Part shown: one piece after another, positions 56,393 to 64,000 of the stretch
How the letters are laid out: each line of letters opens with the position of its first letter
Position numbering within the stretch: position 1 is the first letter of the stretch
NCBI GenBank assembly: GCA_018340375.1
Contig: JAFFJZ010000029.1
Location: 1,116,001 to 1,180,000 of the forward strand
From: Gonatopus flavifemur
Taxonomy: Eukaryota; Arthropoda; Insecta; Hymenoptera; Dryinidae
Direction: 5' to 3'
DNA: 64,000 nt
Made by a program: the position numbers and the translations under genes
The notes under the pieces: model-generated
What the model was told of the DNA's origin: nothing
The model's input: the letters and a program-made list of their open reading frames with translations, nothing else
Databases searched by the model: none

Positions 56393-57721
56393 CCCATGTG
56401 GAAACAGCCAGAGTTGACAAATGGCACGGTACTGGCAAAGTTGTATGTGCCAGACTTTGGCAGAAACAACTGGGCCCATCCAGAATCATTACCAGTTTTC
56501 CAACTGGCGCCAAATGTTCGCTGGATTTCAGACGATACTGGTCTTACATGGTCAGACGGTCTTAAGCCAGTAGCGAATTAATACTGTTCGGGGAATACCC
56601 AGATCTTACAGACACGGAACTGCGTCAGTATCGAATCAGAGTTGGTTGGATGGTGAAATGCGAAAAAAAGACGGTATGACACCAATATCGATGCAACGTT
56701 GTTCTAATACGGAATAGATAGTGGATAGGGATCCACCGATCTTTCCAATAACACGATTAATTTGATGAGACAATACCGCGCCAGTATCTAGCCAGAGTTA
56801 GTATTAGCATCCAATATTTCCGATAGATGACAATGTGCCAGTATTGATAGGCTCTGGCTGACTATAGAATCGGGAGTCGACTGACGTTAGAATCACGATC
56901 TTGGCCATCAGCCGTTGTAGTGAGCCGAAATCTTGCCAGCGTTAGGCCAGAGTTGGTATGATCATTCAATATGTTCGAAAGATAGCAATGTGTCAGTATT
57001 GATAAGACTCTGACTGATTACGAAATTGGTAGACGACTGACGTTACAATCACGATCTTGGCAATTCGACTGTTGTAGTGAACCAAAGTCGTGCCAGCACT
57101 CAGCCAGAGTTGGTATCATAATTCAATATGTCCGAGAGACAACAATGTTCCAGCATTGGTTGGACTTTATCCCACTACGAAATCTATGCTGAATTGTATG
57201 ACTTCAACGGTCCCATTACAATATTAAATGGCAATTTGAGTAATTTTTCGTCAACTCGGAGATCGGCTGATGTGATAGAGACTCAGTTTCTCACTCGCAG
57301 GACCCGGGTTCAATACTCAGTGAACTTTCAAGAAATCACTTCCAAATTGCCTTTCTCCGATGACGATAATGAGAAACATGAATCATTCAGATTTTCAAAA
57401 TTCAAATTAAATGTTTTGTTTTTTACTTGAAATATGATCACTCCTGATGACTGCGGTTACCGGTACTGTACCACTACTGGGTCGGGTTTGAATTTCTACA
57501 TAGGATTTCATCATTTCGACCCATGTCATTTCTCATCCAGCTCTGGCAGAACAACTGATCCCGTTGCCATGCCAGGGTTTCACCATAACAAGCTCACATC
57601 AAATATCGCTACCGCCGTGGTGGTAAATGTTATACTGGCCCTTATGTAAAATGGTGTCATTTACACACACAAAGGTTAGCGTAACCCTGCATGTTCTTTT
57701 ACTTGTTCCTCAGCTTTAAAT

Positions 57722-59791
57722 TCATCGATTTGAACGTTTGTTCTTTCGGTTTGTACGAGGAGACTCATGGAAGAAGAAAATTTGAATGAGAAAGCCTGAA
57801 ATACCCCCGACAAAAGATATTTCACAATAAGAGAATACATTGTTGAAAAACTGGGGCACTCCCGAAGAAGGTATAATCGGTTCAGAAAAACAGTTCCGAA
57901 CTTTTACCATCTGCACCCGATCAGTTAAGTAACTCTGGAACCAAAGTTTCAGATTACCAGATATTCCAAAGCTACCCAACTTAGATAGAAGAACGCTGTG
58001 AGATACAGTATCAAACGCTTCACTGAAATCAGTGTAAATAACATCAACTTGTGAGTTATCCTCCAGCACAATGGCGGTGAAATTACAGAAAGCAGCCAAA
58101 TTCGTAGTAGTAGACCTCATTGACATGAAACCATGTTGTTCCGGGATAATAAGAGGAGACAACAAAGGAGTAATCTTGTCAACTACCACGCGCTCAAAAA
58201 TCTTAGACATAACATTCAAAATACTTATAGGTCTATAATTCTTAGCATCCAGTTTATTACCATGCTTGAAAATAGGAGAGATCAGGCTCGTTTTCAATTC
58301 AGCAGGGAAACATCCGGAAGATAGAGATTTATTAAAGATAATCCAAAGCGGTCGAGAAAGAATAAATTTGCAAGACTTGAACAGCAACGGCGGAAGGCCA
58401 TCAAATCCTGGGCCCTTGCTCGTATCTAACGAATCAAGAACAGAGTAGATCTCTCCTATGTTAATAGCTAAATCAGAAAGCATGTTAAATGACATATCAT
58501 GTCTAGAAATGGTTAAATTAACCGAGTTATGTGAAGCAAAAACCGATGAAAAGTGATCAGCAAAAAGGTTAGCCATTCCAGCTGCAGAGTACGCAACTAC
58601 ATTATTTAACATGATGGTACTAGGTAAGTCATTAGATGAACGCTTACTGTTAACAAAATTCCAGAAGAATTTAACATCCTTTTGAATATTAGTCTCAACT
58701 TGGCGAATGTAATTCGAATAACAAGCCCGAGCTCGTGATTTACATTGAGCACGCAAAAAAGAGAACGCTAAATAATCGCCGCGACTATAAGACGATTTGT
58801 AAATCATATGGGCAACTTTCTTTCTTCTAATTAATGTTTTGAGCTCAGGAGTAAACCAAAGAGGATAAATAGATCTTTTGATCAATGTTTTCAGAACGTA
58901 CAACTCAATAGCCACAGAAAGTTGATCATACAAAAAACTAATAGCAGTATTTACATCCATGCATTTTAACTCCATATCCCAATCAATTTGATTCAAATGC
59001 TGCCGTATAGAAAAAAAATCAGCCAATTTATAATCATACCGGTACGTGTCGGTACAAGACAAAGATCTCAATGAAAGAGAATACAATCTAATTTCGATGG
59101 GGGGATGATAAGCATCACAATGTAGGAGGTAATCAACCGGACTAATAGTTTCAACATACTCATCGGTGGTAAAAATCAAGTCCAGCATACCATTGAAATT
59201 ATTGTAAATATTGTTTTTTTGATATAAACCAAAGTGGTTGAAATATTGAGTCAAAATCTCCACCGAAGACCTTTCATTCAGTGTCACACCAGGAAGAAAC
59301 GATGCCGTTAGAGAGGAGTCGTCATTGCGCCAAACCACATGCGGAAGATTGTAGTCACCGAAGAGAAAAATTGAAGAATCATAATCCTGACATAGTACCT
59401 CGGCCAGAGAAACACAATGTTCAAGGTAAAGAGATGATGATGAGGCAGGGGGGAAGTAACTTGCTCCAATAAAAACAGACTTCGAATTAAACTGCAACTT
59501 GACAAGAATATTTTCCACGCTAGTAGGCGGCAAATCAACCAATGCACTATTCAAATACTTTTTGACCGCAATCAACACACCACCTCCTCGAGAAAAAACA
59601 CTGGTGCGCCTGCTCCTGTCCAACCGATACAAGACATAATCATTAAAGGACAATTCTTCATCAGATATGTTATCTGTTAACCAGGTTTCAGAGAAGATAA
59701 TGACATCATACGTAGAAGTAAGAGATGAAAGTGAAATTTGCAAATCTTGAAGTTTAGTACGAAGACCACGAACATTCTGATAGTATATCAA
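57722..59791 (-). pseudogene. LINE ORF2: AP endonuclease plus truncated reverse transcriptase
   Basis: The frame encodes an exonuclease-endonuclease-phosphatase domain first: YYQNVRGLRTK (N at residue 6), SETWL with Glu36, FGDYN at about 143, DLIFTT at about 205, and CDAYHPP near 226 in place of the usual SDH. The RT follows from about residue 470: LKTSLISPIFKHG.., NYRPISILNVMSKIFERV, EQHGFMSMRSTTTNL, and motif A YTDFSEAFDTVSH. It stops at SSGVPQ (about residue 648), where intact elements continue to the YADD motif. The 45 or so residues after that are unrelated. The first codon of the open frame as listed is TTG; no ATG precedes the endonuclease, and the frame lies -1 to ORF1. Confidence 0.82.
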
Positions 59792-59799
59792 AGGGTGAG

Positions 59800-60567
59800 T
59801 TATAGGTTTTTTTTCTGGGGCACAGTACGTGTGTCAACAATCGTTGGCAATCCATTTATATACTTGATTGTTTTGTTGATATCACCACCATCGATCAGAT
59901 TCTTGAGTTCTGTACGTAACGTGGTTAAATAACTTCTTTCTTGAACAGTTCGATCTTGATCAATTTTAAACGGTCCATTGTAATTAGATTTACGTTTCAA
60001 GATATTTATAACATCCTGAGACGATGGAAAAGAAACACAAATAGGTCTGTGTTTGTTCGCAAACTTTTTACCGATTCTATGCAACCTAATATCATCATGA
60101 GCGGAAGGATAAATGTTTCGGATTAGTGTTTTTACCTTCGCTGCATCATTTTGCTGTTGATTGTCCGGCGTCTTATCAATACCAACAATAATAATATTGC
60201 GAGATCGCTTCTGTCGCTCGTTGACTCCATGAATAATCGTTTCAAGATCACGAGAATCGCGGTCTTGTTTTGAAAGGTCGAGTTTGTTCTCAACTTCAGT
60301 CAATCTCGCAGTGAGGGAAAGAATAGTTTGACTAAGAGAAACTATTTTGTCCTCGTAAACCCGAGTAATTTCATCACGAAATTTCGAAAATTCTTCAGAG
60401 ATGAGCTCCTTTATATTTACCAGCAGAGACGAGTCTTTTTGCAAAGATGAATCATTTTGATGTGAAGAAGCATCTGAGCAATCGATGAGTTTGTTCACAC
60501 TCCACGGATGATTACATCTGTGCACACATCCTGGATGCGAATGAATATCACACGTAAAACAGCTCAC
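59800..60567 (-). CDS. LINE ORF1: coiled coil plus RRM-like nucleic-acid-binding protein
   Basis: The 255-codon frame contains a Cys/His finger part (SCFTCDIHSHPGC), a coiled coil (about residues 50-105, LINIKELISEEF.. to TEVENKLDLSKQ) and an L1-ORF1p-like RRM segment (RSRNIIIVGIDKTP.. to RPICVSFPSSQDVINIL). Such ORF1 proteins package LINE RNA. The listed first codon is GTG, not a real start. The likely start is the ATG at 60626-60628 (MPQQDKKICKGC), which carries the first C-x2-C of a PHD-like finger but is separated from the main frame by a one-base shift, so this copy is damaged at its 5' end. The stop TAA (59800-59802) is preceded by CAG AAA AAA AAC CTA. Confidence 0.75.
   Translation of the reverse strand: MSCFTCDIHSHPGCVHRCNHPWSVNKLIDCSDASSHQNDSSLQKDSSLLVNIKELISEEFSKFRDEITRVYEDKIVSLSQTILSLTARLTEVENKLDLSKQDRDSRDLETIIHGVNERQKRSRNIIIVGIDKTPDNQQQNDAAKVKTLIRNIYPSAHDDIRLHRIGKKFANKHRPICVSFPSSQDVINILKRKSNYNGPFKIDQDRTVQERSYLTTLRTELKNLIDGGDINKTIKYINGLPTIVDTRTVPQKKNL
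59803..59814 (-). promoter_or_regulatory. Possible -1 ribosomal frameshift site (A-AAA-AAC)
   Basis: In the ORF1 frame the mRNA reads CAG AAA AAA AAC CTA TAA. A-AAA-AAC in this phase is a canonical X-XXY-YYZ slippery heptamer, and the ORF1 stop follows after one sense codon. Shifting -1 enters the ORF2 frame, which is open upstream of YYQNVRG. No stem-loop has been assessed. A chance A-run of 8 is the alternative. Confidence 0.4.
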
Positions 60568-61702
60568 AGGATTAGAGACAGGTTACTTTAGTACAGCCTT
60601 TACAGATTTTCTTATCTTGTTGTGGCATTGTGAATATATGGAAAGATCAAAACGTAGAGCAGATGATAGACACTGGTACTAGTAACACGCAACACACATA
60701 CACGAGTAATGGTCTGTTTACTGTTTTCGTATCACACAACGAAGCGGCAATGTAAGTGACACTATGTATGTTAGGCTACTGTATCCGTGAGACGAAACTT
60801 TTCGACAAGTGATGATTTCAAATCAGTAAAAACGTGAAAGATAAGGCACAAACCGGAGAGTGAAATACTACACGAGATTTACAGTAAAAAACACTATATC
60901 GAGCAAACTGAATAGCAGTTAAAGAGACACTTTTAAAAGCAACGGATGGGAAAATTGTCGGAGCAGCAAATGCACGTCAAACTCGCATGGCGTCTTGTTT
61001 TCATTCTGAAGTTTTGATGAGAAATGTTTTTGTAATAAAAATGTAGTTGAAAAATATGAACCAAGTGCTTTTATCATCATGAATAATGCGTATAATAATG
61101 TTTATAATCAGTTTTTCCCATTTCCAGTCATTTGAATCATTTTTATATCCATAAGGAATGATAAATCTCAAAATGACCACCATCGAGATGGAAGTTGAAT
61201 TCTCATCATCGTTTTATATTTTCCGATGAAACATCAGATATAAAGAGTGTTGAAATACGTAGATGAGAGAGGAAGATACTTTATTCATTAAAATATTTCA
61301 GAACAATGAAATGCCAACACTCACTTTGGCAACTTCCTATCTACACACACTGAGTGGAACTAACCCTGTTACTGGAATACGAACCTCCTAGGTCAGCTGT
61401 TTACAGGATTGTGAGGGAGTCGGACGGGGAATTCTTAGAGGGCGTACGTAAGTTTTTTCCCTCCGAGCCTCAGCTCCCCACTTCTTTACCCTTTCACTCC
61501 AACTCCTTTGCCAGTACTGGCAATCCAACTGGCCCCATAACGATCGCTCTAAATTTGCCAGTACTGGCACCTCCGGCAACAGTAGTGAGCCAGTAGCGGC
61601 CCGTATTTCCATTTCCACATGGGGAATAGTTGTAGCAATTATGTCCCACATAGCACACAATATCCCCAGAATGTCACAAAGATGGTAACATAAGACACCC
61701 TG

Positions 61703-61954
61703 CAGTGGAAAAAAAATTGATTCCAGTCAAATAAATATTTATTTGTCCTGTATCAAAGAAATATTTATTAGAATTAACAAAATATTCTTTGGAACCAAAA
61801 TAATTTATTGGAATCAAATAAACGATCAAAACCATCTATTTAATTCAAATAAATTATTTTGGTTCCAAAGAATATTTTGTTAATTCTAATAAATATTTCT
61901 TTGGTACAGGACAAATAAATCTTTATTTGACTGGAATATATTTTTTTTTCAGTG
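61703..61954. mobile_element. 252-bp palindromic MITE, copy 2, TG duplication
   Basis: The same element as 4718-4969, with identical length and the same arms (AATAAATATTTATTTGTCC, TTAGAATTAACAAAATATTC, GGAACCAAAATAATTTATT). The left end is CAGTGG instead of CACTGA. TG flanks both ends (61701-61702, 61955-61956). Confidence 0.85.
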
Positions 61955-61956
61955 TG

Positions 61957-62569
61957 GAGACATTCTGGACATATTTTTGAGATGATTGCCAGAATATTGC
62001 ACATTTCAAATGTAATATTCTGCGAATGTCATTGAGACGTTCATCTTCCTCAGTGCACGAACTTTCTCTCATCCTCATAATTTCTTGAAAATATTGTTCA
62101 AAAACCATCGTAAAAATTCAAGAGCGATTGTATTATTCTCCCGAACGAAAAATCATCATTCCATTCTGTTTGTCTGTTAATCTTGTGATATTTCCCAATT
62201 GAGTTTGTGACCGAACAACGGATTTTGAATTATCCGTTGCTTTGCAAATTCGTTTTGGTCGCCCCTCAATTTTCCTTAAAATTGAGAAAATAGTGCGTTG
62301 TGCTAGTTTCGTTAATTATTTTATCACTCAACGTTCCTTAGAAAACTTTCAGATAATTTTTACAGTTAATTTTATGAAAGCTAATGTCCGGTTTGGAATC
62401 TCAAACTTGAATACGATCCCAATAGTTATATCCATGGATGACCATCGTTCATTTGAGAAATGAAACCCAAATGTCACTTTAACCGTTACATTCATGATTG
62501 ACACTCTGTCATTCGAATCGTAATCGAATTGTGATTTTAATTAACTGATTCTTGAAGTTAGTTATGAAA
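61957..62569. other. No gene seen; region downstream of the gypsy pol
   Basis: On the minus strand this lies 3' of the integrase and should contain the end of the retrotransposon. I could not identify an LTR, because its partner lies outside the window. Confidence 0.35.
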
Positions 62570-62570
62570 T

Positions 62571-62800
62571 GAGATTTTAACAATCAGATTCTCAACTGAT
62601 GATCTTTTACGTTACCGTAAAATATTCTGAGATTTTAGTTGTCAGATTCTCAACTGACTTATATTTTACTCGATAGTAAAATAATTTGAGATTTCAACCG
62701 TCAGATTCTCAACTGACGAATATTTTACTCGAAAGTAAGATAATTTGAGATTTTAACCGTCAAATTCTCAACTTAATTCGCAATTAACCGAACCATTAAT
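62571..62800. repeat. Four tandem units of about 59 bp
   Basis: CAGATTCTCAACTGA begins at 62585, 62643 and 62702, and as CAAATTCTCAACT at 62761, spacing 58-59 bp. Each unit also has GAGATTTTAAC and a TTTACTCGATAGTAAAATA-type inverted word. It is directly downstream of the gypsy coding end, so it is probably in the 3' non-coding part of that element. Confidence 0.75.
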
Positions 62801-62869
62801 TGAAATATTCTGATGAGTTATTTGGTTTTTTGAATTACTCTTTTTATCAGCTCTAATATTGCTCATCAC

Positions 62870-63145
62870 TTATTTCAACGAAATCCCGTGTTTCCGAGTA
62901 ATTTCTTTGACAAACTTCGGAACTTCTTTTGGCTTTAGCATCGGCAATCTACCCGGTTTGATCTGTCTCGCGTTGAGCACACCACGAATCTTTCCTTTAT
63001 TATCCTTTAATTCATATAGGTTATGAGCCAACACTTTTGAAACTGTAAACGGTCCCTCATAACGGTAATACAATTTGGCGCAAAATTTCTTTTGCTTTGA
63101 CGACAATTTGTGGGTCTTAACAAAGCATAGATCGTTGAGTTTCAA
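62870..63145 (-). pseudogene. Integrase C-terminal GPY/F domain
   Basis: The 91-codon frame contains LNDLCFVKTHKLSS.. and KLYYRYEGPFTVSKVLAHN followed by YELKDNKGKIRG, the GPY/F domain that follows the integrase core in Ty3/gypsy elements. Its apparent first codon is TTG. The true upstream part is in a frame shifted by one base near 63146, so it is the same protein as the entry at 63252-63998. Confidence 0.75.
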
Positions 63146-63251
63146 ATCCTAGCACTTTAACTTTCTTGGAGTGAAATTTCTGCCTTTTTCTTGCTTTTGA
63201 TTGAAGTTTCTCCCGCATCAATTTTGTAACTTCTTCCTTCTTAACATCATT

Positions 63252-63998
63252 TTATTTGATTGGAAATAATTCTCTTGGTAATTTTATTTTATCTCCTTCC
63301 TCATTTAGCTCTGCAGGCGCGATTCCCGTACTTTTATGTTTCGTATTATTCAAAATCAATTCAATATCTTCCACGACTTCCACCCAAGACGAATGTTTCT
63401 TGTCACAATAAGTTCTTAGTATTCTCCCGATTTCTTTCATCGTTCTTTCCACCGGATTCGCCTGTGGATTATACGAGGATGTTAATCTTAATTTTATATC
63501 ATACCGCTTTCCGAAATTTTCCCATTCCTGTGATTGAAATTGGGCTGCACGATCCGTCAATATGACTTCTGGTTTCCGGTTCGATTGTGAATAACTGTTC
63601 ACTATTTTATTCACTATCAGCTTCGTTTTGATGCTTCTTAACGGATATGATTTAGTTTTCTTCGAGAACACGTCTACCATAACCAGTATATACTTCATAT
63701 TATATTTTCCGCTAGGCAGAGGACCAAAAATATCCACGGACAATAATTTATCTGAACCTTGAGGTGTTTCATAATGAATTTCTCCTTCGAAATTTCTGTT
63801 GCTATGTTTTGTTTTCTGACACAATATGCATGCTGCAACCACGTCCCTCACAATTCTAGCTGCATTATTATTCCAGAAGAACTTTTGGCAAAAATGGTAT
63901 ACTTTATCTGTTCCGTAAAGTAATAAGTATTCATGCACCATATTCACCAGCCACCATGCAATATTGTTTGGTATTAATATTTTATCGGAGTCCTTCAT
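63252..63998 (-). pseudogene. Ty3/gypsy integrase core, partial
   Basis: An HHCC finger is readable (VHEY.., KVYH.., ACILCQKTK), then the catalytic core with D in VDIFGPL, D in ILTDRAAQF and E in NPVERTMKE, the D-D-E triad of retroviral-type integrases. The frame is open to the window edge and continues outside. It ends at a TAA right after LFPIK (63252-63254). The following codons (NDVKKEEVTKLMREKLQSKA) continue the protein in the same frame until a frameshift near 63146. The stop is therefore a premature one and the copy is inactive. Confidence 0.82.
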
Positions 63999-64000
63999 GT

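Larger units (their letters stand above)
57664..61488 (-). mobile_element. LINE (Jockey/CR1-like group) inserted in copy B, ORF2 C-terminus missing
   Basis: On the minus strand, a leader of roughly 850 bp (61488-60630) is followed by ORF1 (to 59800) and ORF2 (to about 57860). RT similarity stops after motif B (GVPQ); the rest of RT, including the catalytic Y-x-D-D, and the thumb are gone, while about 190 bp of unrelated or 3'-UTR sequence remains. This is internal or 3' loss, not the usual 5' truncation. There is no poly(A) tail at 57664; the end is GTGTGTGTAAATG-like. Target duplication not established. Confidence 0.75.
56393..61623. mobile_element. 1.4-kb element, copy B, GA duplication, split by a LINE
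   Basis: CCCATGTGGAAACAG at 56393 and GGAAATACGGGCC.. through CATTTCCACATGGG at 61623 are the two ends, flanked by GA (56391-56392, 61624-61625). Segments 56393-57663 and 61489-61623 together make 1406 bp and match copy A (36624-38023, 1400 bp) in reverse complement. The 3.8 kb between is foreign. The different duplications (GT in A, GA in B) show two independent insertions. A and B are inverted relative to each other about 18 kb apart. Confidence 0.82.
62870..64000 (-). mobile_element. Ty3/gypsy LTR retrotransposon, 3' part of pol
   Basis: The integrase and its C-terminal GPY/F domain occupy the right edge on the minus strand. Protease, RT and RNase H would lie beyond 64000. One stop and one frameshift separate the two frames, so this copy is inactive. 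No env-like frame is seen downstream. Confidence 0.8.

Noticed and set aside
37091..57430. Shared MSERQQC(A/S)SIG ORF of elements A and B as a transposase or other gene
   Set aside because: Present in both copies but only about 65-100 codons, disrupted differently, no known domain, and made partly of the tandem-repeat units; more likely element DNA than protein.
4718..61954. Assigning the CCC/CAC family to Tc1/mariner because some flanks are TA
   Set aside because: Most members have TG, CA, AA, TT, GT, GA or TC as direct duplications, which TA-specific transposases do not produce.

Overview
This is a eukaryotic, AT-rich window made almost entirely of transposable-element DNA. The element mix is a mariner with a DD34D transposase, a pogo/Tigger relative with a psq-type HTH, piggyBac-, hAT- and Harbinger-type MITEs, a LINE with PHD/coiled-coil/RRM-like ORF1, and a Ty3/gypsy integrase. 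It fits an arthropod, most likely an insect. I see no bacterial operon, no rRNA, no CRISPR array and no convincing multi-exon host gene.

Layout. 0-8 kb: small inverted-repeat elements and a deleted Tigger-like element. 8-13 kb: an element built of a CTCTGAAT-type 10-bp satellite, then a three-deep nest (piggyBac-type MITE, TTA-target MITE, AGATCT-array element). 13.5-18 kb: degenerate ~177-bp tandem repeats folded into a large inverted repeat with a pogo MITE near its axis, next to a 260-codon USP-like ORF whose catalytic Cys and His are both replaced. 19-22 kb: a 177-bp-arm hairpin and a dead mariner, with a hAT MITE just beyond its broken end. 23-27.5 kb: a palindromic element holding a 3.96-kb insertion that carries a 1.06-kb-arm foldback. 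27.5-56 kb: mostly unique non-coding DNA with scattered MITEs and one miRNA-like hairpin. 56-61.6 kb: a 1.4-kb element (inverted copy of 36.6-38.0 kb) split by a LINE. 62.5-64 kb: 59-bp tandem repeats and the 3' part of a Ty3/gypsy pol.

Main observation. Twenty-one elements, 110 bp to 5.2 kb, have termini in a narrow range (mostly CCCnnGTnGAAA or CACnGAGAAAAA, continued by A-runs). All are flanked by a direct 2-bp duplication whose sequence is not fixed (TA, TG, CA, AA, TT, GT, GA, TC). Two empty sites can be read from the opposite arm of a palindrome and confirm the 2-bp duplication (AA at 23293/27251, TG at 25643/25784). Many of the interiors are built from a short motif private to that element, repeated in both orientations. 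This resembles CACTA/Mirage-type (CMC) elements with subterminal transposase-binding repeats, but no transposase is present, so the assignment is inference. A second point is the LINE: ORF2 has no in-frame ATG before its endonuclease domain and sits in the -1 frame of ORF1, with A-AAA-AAC in phase six bases before the ORF1 stop.

No coordinated host pathway is encoded here. The coding parts are transposition machinery or captured protein fragments.
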